Positions 42,168 through 51,112 of a DNA stretch of 64,000 bases are shown here, piece by piece. Below the pieces are notes generated by a model. That model did not search any database. It saw only the letters and a list, made by a program, of their open reading frames with translations, and was not told the origin of the DNA. The DNA is from Paenibacillus phoenicis. Lineage in GTDB: Bacteria; Bacillota; Bacilli; Paenibacillales; Paenibacillaceae. Made by a program: the position numbers and the translations under genes. Numbering within the stretch: the stretch's first letter is position 1; each line of letters begins with the position of its first letter. The stretch spans positions 2,232,001 through 2,296,000 of the forward strand of contig NZ_JAYERP010000001.1 of the NCBI RefSeq assembly GCF_034718895.1, written 5' to 3'.

Positions 42168-43100
42168 TTATTGCTCCGGGATGCCCGCAGCCCGGCGCAG
42201 GTAATTCGCCAGATTGTGAAAATGCTGCGCCCGTGCCATATTTCCTTCGTCCCGTGCCTTAAACCAAGCCGGCGATAGCCAGCGGAAGATGATTTCCTGC
42301 GCATTGCTTTTTGGCAGCGGAATCAGTGGGCCGGGGGTGGACGAAGAGGCTAGCGGAATCCCTGAGGCCACCCGAAGATTGTTCGCCAAATTGTGAAAAT
42401 GCGTCATGCCAACCTGATCCCCTTTGGCACGTGAAGCAAACCATGCGGGTGAAACATAGTTGTCGATCAGCGACTGGGCGATGGAAGCGGGCAATGGCGT
42501 AAACGACGTATTCGAGTTTGACGTTGGGCTAGGCGTACGCATGGTCTTGAGTTCGGCTGAAATATCGTCCAGCAATCGGTTCATCGTTTTCCCGCCTGTA
42601 GCCAGAGCTTTGTCGGGATCCTGTCTTCGCGCCGGGTCAAGTTGCCTGTGAGATGGAATAAAGACGTAAGGGTTCTTGTTCCATTTGTAACAGCAATAAG
42701 CCAAATACCAGACATACCGCTTGTACGCTTCCGTAAATTTTATGCGCCCGCCGTAGCAAAATTCCACCCCGATGGCCGCATCGTTGGCATCATAGCCAAA
42801 TAAATCATTGTCCGTCTTCACGTTGTACAGCACGTGCCAGGCTTTCTCCGCAGGATCGGGGCCGGTACCTGTCGGGATAATTTCAAGGATTTTTGTATCA
42901 TCAATAAACACATGGGCCGAGGCCGTGCGATCCTTCAGCGAGTTGAAATAGGCATAGTGGTTGTCCGCCGTTGCCCCCGGATTCCCTGTGTCATGCGCCA
43001 CAAAAAACTCCGGGGTTCCCGTCGTCAACCTCGCCCCTGGCCGGACATTAGGCCGCTTTGCAATGTATCGCCTTTCAATTCGGTACTTTTGTGTATCCAT
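42168..43100 (-). CDS. N-acetylmuramoyl-L-alanine amidase (phage endolysin)
   Basis: About 310 residues from the ATG at 43100, which follows GGAAGGGGTGA. The N-terminal ~190 residues are an amidase_2/PGRP-like zinc enzyme, with FVAHDTGN, SAHVFID and PSHRQLDPARR supplying the zinc ligands. A Ser/Thr/Asn/Pro linker leads to two C-terminal repeats of about 45 residues (SPAWFASRAKGDQVGMTHFHN and SPAWFKARDEGNMARAQHFHN), presumably wall binding. It lacks a signal peptide and would need the holin. It is part of the lysis cassette. Confidence 0.9.
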   Translation of the reverse strand: MDTQKYRIERRYIAKRPNVRPGARLTTGTPEFFVAHDTGNPGATADNHYAYFNSLKDRTASAHVFIDDTKILEIIPTGTGPDPAEKAWHVLYNVKTDNDLFGYDANDAAIGVEFCYGGRIKFTEAYKRYVWYLAYCCYKWNKNPYVFIPSHRQLDPARRQDPDKALATGGKTMNRLLDDISAELKTMRTPSPTSNSNTSFTPLPASIAQSLIDNYVSPAWFASRAKGDQVGMTHFHNLANNLRVASGIPLASSSTPGPLIPLPKSNAQEIIFRWLSPAWFKARDEGNMARAQHFHNLANYLRRAAGIPEQ

Positions 43101-43185
43101 AAGCGATTTCACCCCTTCCATTTATGCTATTCCGCAAGGTGCCCCCTTCGCTTGTGCACTTGTGAGCACGATTCTAGGCTTTCGA

Positions 43186-43222
43186 CAATAAAACAAAAGA
43201 GCCTGCGATATTTAGCAGACTC
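43186..43222 (-). terminator. Leftward terminator upstream of the degenerate toxin module
   Basis: GAGCCTGC (43199-43206) and GCAGACTC (43215-43222) pair with one mismatch. Reading leftward they run into TTTTGTTTTA. Its position directly before an extended -10 copies the arrangement at 41047-41133. Confidence 0.6.
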
Positions 43223-43339
43223 TGGTATAATTTGGCATGAATTTGGACGGGAGAGTAGCGCCTCCGGATCGGAGGTGATGCATATGAAGTTTTCTAACTA
43301 AAATAACCCGCCCAGGTTAGCGCCAAGGTGCGGGTTATT
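43223..43339 (+). other. Gutted copy of the holin-like toxin module with a five-codon ORF
   Basis: Extended -10 TGGTATAAT (43223-43231) leads to a perfect hairpin, CCTCCG/CGGAGG (43261-43275), hiding the ribosome site. GGAGGTGATGCATATG follows, in the same layout as the intact copy's GGAGGTGATGCCTGTG. The frame reads only MKFSN and stops at 43301. A stem AATAACCCGC/GCGGGTTATT (43302-43311, 43330-43339) then closes the unit. The promoter, leader and terminator are kept while the toxin body is absent. Confidence 0.6.
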
Positions 43340-43442
43340 CTCTGATGTACATTTGGAGGTTTCCCACCCAAGTGTTGTACCGGGGAGGCTGTGGCGCAGC
43401 CTATTTACTATATTAACATACTATTCCATATATCTCAATAAT

Positions 43443-43742
43443 TCACAAAATCTTATTTTCCTCCAGCCGATCGATTCGCTTATGGGCTTGTTTCGCCGAT
43501 TCCTCGACGCGCGTCAGCCGCTCGGAGAAGGCTTCAAATCGCTGGCCTTGCAGCTTTTGTTCAATTTTCATGTCGTCTACGCCCCGCTTGATGTACTCTA
43601 CATCCGCCCGTTGCACAGCCTCCGCTTCAGCCGACTCCTCAGCCTCCCGTCTCGCCGCCTTTGCACGCCCCGCCCACCCCAACGCAATCCCGCTCACCGC
43701 CGCCAGCACGGAGGTTACCGCGGTGATGATCGTAATGTCCAT
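43443..43742 (-). CDS. XhlA-like membrane-associated coiled-coil protein of the lysis cassette
   Basis: 99 residues from the ATG at 43742, which follows AAGG. An N-terminal membrane segment (IITAVTSVLAAVSGIALGWAG) is followed by a long coiled coil (VEYIKRGVDDMKIEQKLQGQ, ERLTRVEESAKQAHKRIDRLEE), the pattern of XhlA/hemolysin-type proteins encoded next to holins. A much longer in-frame reading to 44189 passes through other genes and is rejected. It probably helps holin function. Confidence 0.75.
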   Translation of the reverse strand: MDITIITAVTSVLAAVSGIALGWAGRAKAARREAEESAEAEAVQRADVEYIKRGVDDMKIEQKLQGQRFEAFSERLTRVEESAKQAHKRIDRLEENKIL

Positions 43743-43744
43743 GA

Positions 43745-43997
43745 TTACACCTTCTTTCGGGGAAAATGAAGAGCCCTCGGGGGACCGAGGGCAGAAAAAA
43801 TAACCGTCAACTTTGCGACTTCTTCTGTGATTTCTTCGTGCTTCTCGATGAACTGTTCGTGGTTGTAAACACCGATTTTTCCGTTGCATTCTTTGTATAC
43901 AAACTGGCCTGGTGTAACGATGAGTTGGTGGTTCTGTCGTTTTCTTGATAATTCCAACTCTAACGACACTTCCATCCGAATTAAGCTCGACAGTCAT
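43745..43997 (-). pseudogene. Small phage protein with a probable frameshift
   Basis: Reading leftward, one frame gives MTVELNSDGSVVRVGIIKK from 43997. The neighbouring frame then gives RQNHQLIVTPGQFVYKECNGKIGVYNHEQFIEKHEEITEEVAKL, ending at 43745. The two join naturally by skipping one A in AAGAAAACGA near 43934. Neither frame alone has a good ribosome site. It could be a decayed gene, a sequencing slip in the A run, or two unrelated short frames. I do not recognise the family. Confidence 0.35.
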
Positions 43998-44170
43998 ACG
44001 CAATCTCGTAAACCTTGCGATTTCTGTTACTGTTTCCATTACGCACAATCTTATTATCGAAACATCATGACCATCTTCAATCCCCTTTTTAAGCCCCCCA
44101 GTACAGCACAGAGGGTATTTATAAGAACGCCTATTCGGCGTTTTTTTAACATCTTGCATATTCGCCTGGT

Positions 44171-45202
44171 TTACACAGCACACGCCCAATATATTCTAAC
44201 GATACAAGAGCCATTACTAAGATCAACCCTACCATTTATTCCACTGACTCTATACGTAGCCCTATATCCACTCCCCGTCCAGTTAATCGTTCCAGTTATA
44301 TATATATCTCGGTTTGTACCACGACAATATAACTCAGGCGTTAAATTTTTCGCTGATCTCATATCATAAGATGTATAATACTGTGATCCGCTTGGATATT
44401 GAAGGTAGACCGCTGCTCCAGACCAAGCAATAGGAGTATATCCAACCGAGAAGTCAATAACTCGATTGTATTCTACATCAGACTGAGTAATGCTCGGGGC
44501 ATGTTCCACAATCATAATATTAGATGCATCTTTTAAGGAGCCTGTCACCCCGCCAATATTTACTCCGTACTTAACATTACCCGCTACTAAATTAGCAAAA
44601 CTCGCCGTCACCTTCCCGCTCCCATTATGATATCCGGCAGGTATTGTGTACTCCCCATTTTGAGTGGTAATCGTACTTGTCACCGCGCCACGGTTTGGCA
44701 TAGTTCCAGTCATGTTATTGCCGTTGTCGTTGCTAAAAGTCCTGCCAGTCAATACATCGGCTGAAGTGGCGTTACCCGTCGCTTTAATGATCACCGCTAA
44801 TTTACTAATCAGCGAATTCCAACTCTCTGTCGTGGACGCCGATATTCCCAAAGCAATGAGGGCGTCCACAATTTCCTGCTTACGCTCATTGCCAAACTGA
44901 AAAGCCTGTTCTGCCTTGGTTTCTGCTGCAGCAGCAACATCATATGCCGTTTTCACCGCCATTTCAGTTGCAGCGACGTTTTCCCGAGTTCCACTGGTGG
45001 AGTTTGAGAGACGCACAATACCTGCCTCGGTCAATGAGGCCGGAGGAATATCGATGTCCTGCAACTCCTCCCTTACATCTCCTATGGCCGCATCAATCTT
45101 ATCCCAGTTATCATTCAACATTGTTTGAATATTAAAGGTTTCGTTTCCGTCGGCTATAGGATCTTTCTTAAGCAAATTGAGATTCGGTGTGTTAGTTGCC
45201 AA
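44171..45202 (-). CDS. Tail fibre / receptor-binding protein
   Basis: About 343 residues starting at TTG 45202, placed after a near-perfect AGGAGGTGAT; the listed frame upstream includes the ribosome site itself. The N-terminus (TPNLNLLKKDPIADGNETFNIQTMLNDNWDKID) is the standard baseplate-attachment region of such fibres. Short collagen-free repeats and a Gly/Asn/Thr-rich C-terminal half with many Tyr form the likely receptor-binding end. It sets target range in a tailocin. Bases here are more AT-rich than in the baseplate genes, as expected of a swapped host-range segment. Confidence 0.82.
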   Translation of the reverse strand: MATNTPNLNLLKKDPIADGNETFNIQTMLNDNWDKIDAAIGDVREELQDIDIPPASLTEAGIVRLSNSTSGTRENVAATEMAVKTAYDVAAAAETKAEQAFQFGNERKQEIVDALIALGISASTTESWNSLISKLAVIIKATGNATSADVLTGRTFSNDNGNNMTGTMPNRGAVTSTITTQNGEYTIPAGYHNGSGKVTASFANLVAGNVKYGVNIGGVTGSLKDASNIMIVEHAPSITQSDVEYNRVIDFSVGYTPIAWSGAAVYLQYPSGSQYYTSYDMRSAKNLTPELYCRGTNRDIYITGTINWTGSGYRATYRVSGINGRVDLSNGSCIVRIYWACAV

Positions 45203-45818
45203 CCGGATCACCTCCTGCAAATTTGTTTAATGGGATTTGTTCCAGTTCATGAAGCGTCAATACTCCGTGAACATCACGAATCAACATGTAGTTAAACTCA
45301 AACTCCATTTTTAAATGTGCTGGCTTCAACTCCTCAATGGCCGCTTTCAGATCATCCAGGTTCGGCGGAATGCCCACGGTATCCACAAACTTCACCGTAA
45401 ACCTCCACTCCCCCGGCTGAAAAGAAACCTCCACCCTTCCCCGGTCATACGCCTCGGCCACATTTTTCACCAATCGCCCGGAGAACTTCCCGCTGCCACT
45501 CAGCTTGGATTCGACGACGGCACGGCGTTGGTCCAGCGATTTACTTAAGTCAGTCGCGATACCAAGCTCGCTCTCCCAGCGGTCCAGGCCCCAAGTCGCC
45601 GTGCGCACAAAGAACTGCTGAAAAGTCTCGTCCAGCGCCGCGAACAGCAGGTCCATCTCCGCACCTTTGGCGTTCATATCCGCCTGCATAACCCGGGAAG
45701 TCTCGTAATAGCCCGGAAGATAGGAGAACATCTCACGCCCTCGGGGGCTGGTCAGCAAAGACTCCTTCGTACTCGCACGTAAAGCTTCTCCCTTCTCCCA
45801 CCGCATCGGTTCACTCAT
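45192..45818 (-). CDS. xkdU: XkdU-like baseplate protein (YmfQ/DUF2313 type)
   Basis: About 208 residues from the ATG at 45818, overlapping the xkdT stop by eight bases. The N-terminal YLPGYYETSRVMQADMNAKGAEMDLL and the central WGLDRWESELGI are signatures of XkdU/YmfQ proteins. These occupy the baseplate end of contractile tails, between the J-like protein and the fibre. Its stop overlaps the fibre gene's ribosome site. Confidence 0.85.
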   Translation of the reverse strand: MSEPMRWEKGEALRASTKESLLTSPRGREMFSYLPGYYETSRVMQADMNAKGAEMDLLFAALDETFQQFFVRTATWGLDRWESELGIATDLSKSLDQRRAVVESKLSGSGKFSGRLVKNVAEAYDRGRVEVSFQPGEWRFTVKFVDTVGIPPNLDDLKAAIEELKPAHLKMEFEFNYMLIRDVHGVLTLHELEQIPLNKFAGGDPVGN

Positions 45819-46929
45819 ACACATCCACCGTCCCCAATACGGCAACCTGGCCCGTATAGATCTCCAGATTGGTGTCTGCGTTGCCATTCACCGTCAACTC
45901 GGCATAGTCGATGATCGGCGGAATGTCCAGCAGAATCGCAGCGATCCGCGTAAACCGAACCAACGGGTCAACAAAAGCCAGCTGCTTTAAATACGCCCGC
46001 ACGCCATCCTCGATTTTTTTCTTCACTTCATCCATTGTCACGCCGCTGGCCAGCGTCAGCTTCACGCGAATATCGATCGGCACCTCCTCGGCAGCCATCA
46101 CCGTAACAATCGCTCCCGCAGGTGCCACACCTTCGCCTTGCCCATCCTGCGTCGGATCAATATATGCCTGTGCCGCCGCAACGATCTCCTCGTTCGCCGC
46201 CCGCTTGTCCGCATCCAGCAAGTAGATACCCACCGTGCCAGGACCTTGCCACAACGGTTCCACCTGTGCTCCGCCCACGCCAGGCACTTCACCGGCCCAC
46301 TTCAAATATTGCGCCTTGTTTCCACTTGTCCCCTGATTACGTACCTGTGAAAAAAAACGCTCCAACAGCAACTCATCCGACTCGATGTCGGCTCCACCCC
46401 GCGTAGCCTCCGGGTTCGTAACCGCCGTCAAACCACTAACGGGCGTAGCCATCACCTGGATGACGCCCGCCGGTACAACCCCCGCTCGGCCAGGAACCAA
46501 CGCTCGAATTGGGGCCGTCCCCACTCCGTTCTCATCCAACGTCACGGCTGCCGTCGTTTCATATTCCATCGACGCCTCCGCCGAATACTCATCCGCCGGC
46601 GTCGCCACAATCGTCCCCGCAGGAACTGTCTTCCCCGGCTCCCCAGTAAACTGCACCATACCAGTCGCTGCCACCGCAGGCCGCCGTGTAACGCCATGCT
46701 CCGCCGCCCGGAGATCGAGATACTCCCCATACGTCGTGCTCGCAAATCCCCGGGCCAGCAGTTGTTGCGCCCACGTCGCAGCCTCCGCCAACATGAAGGC
46801 CACCGGCGCTTCCGCATCCCAAATAAAAGAACCCTCGGACTTATCCATATCCGAAGGCACTCGTTCCAGCATTCGCTGCATAATCCGCTCTTCCGTCTGA
46901 TCCTGCAAATAAAGCGGTAATTCCGCCAT
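45811..46929 (-). CDS. xkdT: XkdT-like baseplate J protein
   Basis: About 372 residues. MLERVPSDMDKSEGSFIWDAEAPVA is the conserved N-terminus of baseplate J-like proteins, followed by the GTIVATPADEYSAEASMEYETT region. It forms part of the wedge ring around the hub in contractile tails. The start ATG at 46929 shares bases with the xkdS stop (TGATG); a GTG one codon earlier is possible. Confidence 0.92.
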   Translation of the reverse strand: MAELPLYLQDQTEERIMQRMLERVPSDMDKSEGSFIWDAEAPVAFMLAEAATWAQQLLARGFASTTYGEYLDLRAAEHGVTRRPAVAATGMVQFTGEPGKTVPAGTIVATPADEYSAEASMEYETTAAVTLDENGVGTAPIRALVPGRAGVVPAGVIQVMATPVSGLTAVTNPEATRGGADIESDELLLERFFSQVRNQGTSGNKAQYLKWAGEVPGVGGAQVEPLWQGPGTVGIYLLDADKRAANEEIVAAAQAYIDPTQDGQGEGVAPAGAIVTVMAAEEVPIDIRVKLTLASGVTMDEVKKKIEDGVRAYLKQLAFVDPLVRFTRIAAILLDIPPIIDYAELTVNGNADTNLEIYTGQVAVLGTVDVYE

Positions 46930-47390
46930 CACGTCACACTCCCTTCCACGATCAGCTCATCCTCCCTCACGTTTTTGACTCGGCACGTAAAACGACAACC
47001 ATCCTCCCGCCAATCAAAAACAAACCCGTCCACGCTCAGCGTCCGCGGGTCCACCATCAGCGTCTCCGTCGCGATCCGCCGGATTTCGCTTTCCTGAACG
47101 GCCCGGCTATAGCCTTGGCCGATCACCTCCTCAAACTCCTGACCATACGCACGGGAGTAAATCACATGTCGATATCGCGGGGTACGGATCGCTTTTTCAC
47201 ACCACACCTTCCAGGCGGCGATCTCGTCGGCAGGGGCGATTTTTCCCGTAGGCGTCATCACGAACTCCCCGGCATCAAAATCAAATCGCCAGCTCCGGCC
47301 AAACGTCACCGTATCCGCAACCGCTTCCTGCTCGTCCAGTCCCGGAACCAACCACGAATCCGCCACCGCCTCCGGAAAAAGATTAGCCAT
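46929..47390 (-). CDS. xkdS: XkdS-like baseplate protein (DUF2634)
   Basis: 153 residues. The sequence FGRSWRFDFDAGEFVMTPTGKI and AIRTPRYRHVIYSRAYGQEFEEVIG is characteristic of XkdS, the gp25-like sheath-initiating baseplate component. It overlaps xkdR by eight bases upstream and touches xkdT downstream, fitting the conserved order xkdP-Q-R-S-T-U. Confidence 0.92.
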   Translation of the reverse strand: MANLFPEAVADSWLVPGLDEQEAVADTVTFGRSWRFDFDAGEFVMTPTGKIAPADEIAAWKVWCEKAIRTPRYRHVIYSRAYGQEFEEVIGQGYSRAVQESEIRRIATETLMVDPRTLSVDGFVFDWREDGCRFTCRVKNVREDELIVEGSVT

Positions 47391-47784
47391 TCCCGCTCAC
47401 CACCCTGCATAACACAATCGCATCATTCCCGCCGTTTAGCGGCAACGCCAGTACGCGATCCCCCGGCTGAATTTTTAGCGACAACACCGTGTCCTTCGTT
47501 TTCGATGGCATAAATGTAAACTCCCCTTGACCATCCACACTGCCTCCTCCGCTGTCTTTTAACCCGCGGACCTCTCCGGTCATCTTCAACTCCGGGAGCT
47601 TCAGGATGCCTGGGAACTCTGCAACATAGTATTCTTGAATTTCATGCTTAAAACTGTCCAGCTTCAGTCCCGTGCCCGTCACGGTCCCAAGCTCTGCCGT
47701 CGCACCGGTTAGCACTTCGGCAGCTTTTCTTGCTGCATTTTCCCGCAGTGAAACGGCCAACGCCGCATAAGGATCATTGCTCAA
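47383..47784 (-). CDS. xkdR: XkdR-like protein (DUF2577)
   Basis: 133 residues. The C-terminal segment KIQPGDRVLALPLNGGNDAIVLCRV and the gene position match XkdR, a small baseplate hub-associated protein. It overlaps xkdQ by 11 bases. The central spacer (DSGGGSVDGQGEFTFMPSKTKD) is typical of the variable middle of this family. Confidence 0.85.
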   Translation of the reverse strand: MSNDPYAALAVSLRENAARKAAEVLTGATAELGTVTGTGLKLDSFKHEIQEYYVAEFPGILKLPELKMTGEVRGLKDSGGGSVDGQGEFTFMPSKTKDTVLSLKIQPGDRVLALPLNGGNDAIVLCRVVSGNG

Positions 47785-48772
47785 GAAAATACCTCCTTTT
47801 CACGTCGTCCATCATCGCGAGCTCCAGCGTCATATGTCCGGGATCCCCCAGTTCATGCGATACGGAAGTCACAATCAGGTTCAGCCCGTTAAAAATCACC
47901 TTATCCCCCGCCCGGATCGTATTTAAATCGATGCAAGTAACGGTATAAGACTGCCTTAGGCCCGTTAGCATGGACTCGGCATATTTTTTGGCGGCACCGG
48001 CGGTTTTGACGTTCTCATCCTGCACGATCCGTTGCAGCACGCCGTATTTGGCAGTCTCTCCGCTCGCTACGGCCAACACCTTGGAAGGTGCACTATCGCC
48101 ACGGTTCTCGGTCCCGATGACCTTCACTCGTGTCACCGCGCCTTCCAGTGTACGATTTTGCGTGGCTTCCTCCAGTTGCTCCAGCTTCCAAACCACGTCA
48201 TTGCTGCCGATCTTGAACAAGGTTAATCCAGCTGGTGTCATTCGCGGCACGTACATGTCCCCGCCAGCCTTCACCGTCTCCTTCAGATCCGACAAGATCA
48301 TGTTGTAAAGGGTTTGCGGACGATAGACGGCTTTTTTCAGCTTGGTTTTCGTATCTGGTACCTTATCAAGCGGAATGCCCCAGTCTGCCGCGTATTTCTG
48401 AAGACGCTGGGCTGCTGTTCCCCCTGCTGGAAAAAGATACTCATCCTCCGATTTCGCCAAATAAATCGTCCGGTCATACACCGTTACCGTCATGTGCTTC
48501 GTCTGCCTCAAGGTGCTGGAGCAATCCCACACCACGCCCGGATGCAGTAACGGAACCATCTTGCCCCCAGCAGCAATGCCGCTGCCCGAACCGTTATACG
48601 GCACGCCGCTGATCCGAATCTCCTGCCCCGGTTCAATCCCCGGAAAAGAAGCCGGAATCCTCAGCCCAATCGTGCCCTGATACGAAATCTGATCAAGCGA
48701 ATCCTTAAGCGAAATGCTCTCAACCAATTCCCGCAAATAATATTTGTTTTGCAGCACCACTTCGTAACTCAC
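47774..48772 (-). CDS. xkdQ: XkdQ-like baseplate hub protein
   Basis: 332 residues. The N-terminus ELVESISLKDSLDQISYQGTIGLRIP, the CSSTLRQTKHMTVTVYDRTIYLAKSEDEYLFPAGGTA segment split by family indels, and the late DLNTIRAGDKVIFNGLNLIVTSVSHEL all match XkdQ, the gp27-like hub of PBSX-type tails. It overlaps xkdP by four bases. Confidence 0.92.
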   Translation of the reverse strand: MSYEVVLQNKYYLRELVESISLKDSLDQISYQGTIGLRIPASFPGIEPGQEIRISGVPYNGSGSGIAAGGKMVPLLHPGVVWDCSSTLRQTKHMTVTVYDRTIYLAKSEDEYLFPAGGTAAQRLQKYAADWGIPLDKVPDTKTKLKKAVYRPQTLYNMILSDLKETVKAGGDMYVPRMTPAGLTLFKIGSNDVVWKLEQLEEATQNRTLEGAVTRVKVIGTENRGDSAPSKVLAVASGETAKYGVLQRIVQDENVKTAGAAKKYAESMLTGLRQSYTVTCIDLNTIRAGDKVIFNGLNLIVTSVSHELGDPGHMTLELAMMDDVKRRYFLEQ

Positions 48773-49410
48773 TGCGGCATCACCAGCTTTTGACCGGGCT
48801 TAATTCGGTTCGGGTCTTTGCCGATCATTTTTTGGTTGGCATTATAGATCTGCTGCCACTTCGAGCTGTCACCAAGCTCCAGCTTTGCGATTTTGGACAA
48901 GGTGTCACCTGATTTAACGACATAGGTTTTTGCGGGCTTTTTCGTGTCCGGCCGGGTGGATTTGGCTGTCGAAGCTGCTCCGCCGGCACCCGCCTGAGTG
49001 TGCACCTTCATCTCCCGCCAAGTCCGAGCGGTTAAATCAAAATACACGTCCCCCGGCTCCCCACCCCGAAAGGTACTGTTATGAGCCGCGATGGTCACAA
49101 GCACGTTTACGGCCGTATCGGTAATGATCATGCGAACCGGCGACTTGCTGTTCATCATGGTCGTGAGCCGGTTCATCGCCTCCTGCGGATCGGGGAGGTT
49201 TTGATAGTTGCAATACCCCGGATCATAAGCCGCCGGAAAAAAAGAAGAGAAGGCGATCTCCTTCACCCTCTCTCCAGCCGGAAAGTCATATTCCCCCAGC
49301 GATACGATATTCACCGCCTCCACGCCTTTGCTCCGGGAGATCGTAATCTCCTCCGGGTTCACGGGAAACACGAAATTTTGTCCCGTACCGTCAATTAAGT
49401 GAATCTCCAT
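48769..49410 (-). CDS. xkdP: XkdP-like LysM baseplate protein
   Basis: 213 residues. The N-terminal FVFPVNPEEITISRSKGVEAVNI region is followed by a C-terminal LysM domain (YVVKSGDTLSKIAKLELGDSSKW, QQIYNANQ, IKPGQKLVMP). XkdP links the tail tube or tape end to the baseplate hub, and LysM helps wall contact. It lies between the tape-measure gene and xkdQ, as in PBSX. Confidence 0.93.
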   Translation of the reverse strand: MEIHLIDGTGQNFVFPVNPEEITISRSKGVEAVNIVSLGEYDFPAGERVKEIAFSSFFPAAYDPGYCNYQNLPDPQEAMNRLTTMMNSKSPVRMIITDTAVNVLVTIAAHNSTFRGGEPGDVYFDLTARTWREMKVHTQAGAGGAASTAKSTRPDTKKPAKTYVVKSGDTLSKIAKLELGDSSKWQQIYNANQKMIGKDPNRIKPGQKLVMPQ

Positions 49411-49429
49411 ACGTCCCTGCTCCCCTCCC

Positions 49430-51055
49430 CTACTTCAGATTTTGCATCGCAAACCGCACTTCGTTGGCGATTTTCCAGCCGGCGGTTTCGGCCAATTTTT
49501 GATAGTCCAGCTTTTCTTCGTTAACCGTTAAATTGATCGAACCCTCCGACAGGGATACATTGACTGGGGTTGGGGCTTGTTTGTAACCAGCTCCACCGAT
49601 TTTTGACTTCACTTCTTCCGGCAGTTGGTAGTAGTTTGGTACTGGAGTGCCCATAACCTTGGGAACGTTCACGTTAGTCCCCGGGCGTGTAACTCCCTGT
49701 ACGCTGGGAGCCATGACTCGATTGGAATACACTAGGGGTTTTGTTTTTTTCTTCCCATAAAGTACATCAAATATATACCCCCCCAATAGTTCACCTAATG
49801 AATCACCTGCAGCAGCGCCAAGGGCAGGAAAAAGCAGCGTGCCCCAACCGCCAGTTACCGGAGCAGTAAATGTTCCGAGAGCTGCACCTCCAGCGCCCAG
49901 TAGCCCCCCTAAAATAGCAGACGTAACTTTCTGAGTTCTTTCCCTGCCAGGCTTAGCTGAAAAGATCTCATAGCCGTCCATAAGAAGCCCCGCATAGCCT
50001 CCTATTTTTTTTACAAAAGGAGTTACTCTTTTACCCCAGAACTGCGCACCTTTTGTACCTGCCGCCGAGAGTTGGTCCAATTTCTTCGGTGAGATTTTCG
50101 TCTCAAGTTGCGATCGCCAACCTGGCCATTTTTCTAGCCAATACTTCTTTACGGAGTTTGCGGCTTGTGTAAGCTTACTTTCAAGCGCTTCTTTGTATCG
50201 GTCTTTGAATATTTCATTAATGACTTTACCGCCGAATTCTAAAACCGACTTTATCGAATTGATTATATTAGGATGATCTTCTCTAAGAGCAGAGATGGGT
50301 TCAAATGCTTTGCCCATTCCAGAAAAGACTTTTTGCGTAACTTTAACAGGTCCCCAATTGCCTCTCATTGAATTTTCAGCAATTGTTATAGGGTTCAGCA
50401 TCGATAAAATATTATCAACGATTGAATGACGAGGCCTATCTGCCAAGCGGTTAGATAGATAATCATACGCGTCTAGCATAGGAAAGACCGGCAAACTTAA
50501 AAGCGGGGGATTTGCTCTTTTCCAGATTCTTGAGCCTCCACTATTTAAGCCCTTACCTCCACTCGCCTCATCTATTCCAATGCCTAGACTCTCAATGATC
50601 TTACTTTTTATTCCTTCTCCCAACGCTTCTCCAATCGCCGCAGATACCCGTCCCAGCGTGCTCTTCCCATCAGACTTCATCCACTTTGAAAAAGAATCAC
50701 CAACCACGGTTTCCCAGTTCACACCTGCGATAGAAACTTGCCACGGTTCAGCAGCCATTGCGGCGAGGGAAGCACGAATCCTCAGCGCTGTGGTAGTGAC
50801 GCGATCGCTCAATTGCGCCGTTGGCTTCACCGTCGTCCGGTGCAGACGTTCCAGTGCTTCCTCGGCCTTTCGGGCTGCGGATGTTAAGCGATCGTCCAAG
50901 GTGAGAATGGGCTTGATGCGGGTTTTGCTGAGCAGCGCCGCTCGGCGCTGAGTTTGCTGCAGCAGCTTGTCCAGACTGCGAAGCTTTTTCGCGGTTCGAT
51001 CAACGTCACGGTCGTCGGTCTTGATTTCAAGCTTGTCATTGTCATCTCTAGCCAT
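49430..51055 (-). CDS. Short tape-measure protein
   Basis: About 541 residues from the ATG at 51055, eleven bases after AAGGAGG. The N-terminal ~110 residues are charged and helical (DDRDVDRTAKKLRSLDKLLQQTQRR), as in tape-measure proteins. A Gly/Ala-rich hydrophobic segment around residues 395-445 (ILGGLLGAGGAALGTF) follows. The C-terminus (NVSLSEGSINLTVNEEKLDYQKL) is typical of the XkdO/YqbO family. PBSX XkdO is more than twice as long, so the tail should be short. The central part (about 49750-50620) is noticeably AT-richer than the ends, suggesting a recombined middle. Confidence 0.85.
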   Translation of the reverse strand: MARDDNDKLEIKTDDRDVDRTAKKLRSLDKLLQQTQRRAALLSKTRIKPILTLDDRLTSAARKAEEALERLHRTTVKPTAQLSDRVTTTALRIRASLAAMAAEPWQVSIAGVNWETVVGDSFSKWMKSDGKSTLGRVSAAIGEALGEGIKSKIIESLGIGIDEASGGKGLNSGGSRIWKRANPPLLSLPVFPMLDAYDYLSNRLADRPRHSIVDNILSMLNPITIAENSMRGNWGPVKVTQKVFSGMGKAFEPISALREDHPNIINSIKSVLEFGGKVINEIFKDRYKEALESKLTQAANSVKKYWLEKWPGWRSQLETKISPKKLDQLSAAGTKGAQFWGKRVTPFVKKIGGYAGLLMDGYEIFSAKPGRERTQKVTSAILGGLLGAGGAALGTFTAPVTGGWGTLLFPALGAAAGDSLGELLGGYIFDVLYGKKKTKPLVYSNRVMAPSVQGVTRPGTNVNVPKVMGTPVPNYYQLPEEVKSKIGGAGYKQAPTPVNVSLSEGSINLTVNEEKLDYQKLAETAGWKIANEVRFAMQNLK

Positions 51056-51112
51056 AGGTCGTCTTGCCTCCTTTCTTTCGGATTTAAGCGGGCAGGAACC
51101 ATCCCACGAAAA

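Noticed and set aside
43743..44189. N-terminal extension of the XhlA-like protein to 248 residues
   Set aside because: The extension has no ribosome site, reads through other coding frames and does not resemble the family; the ATG at 43742 gives the normal size.
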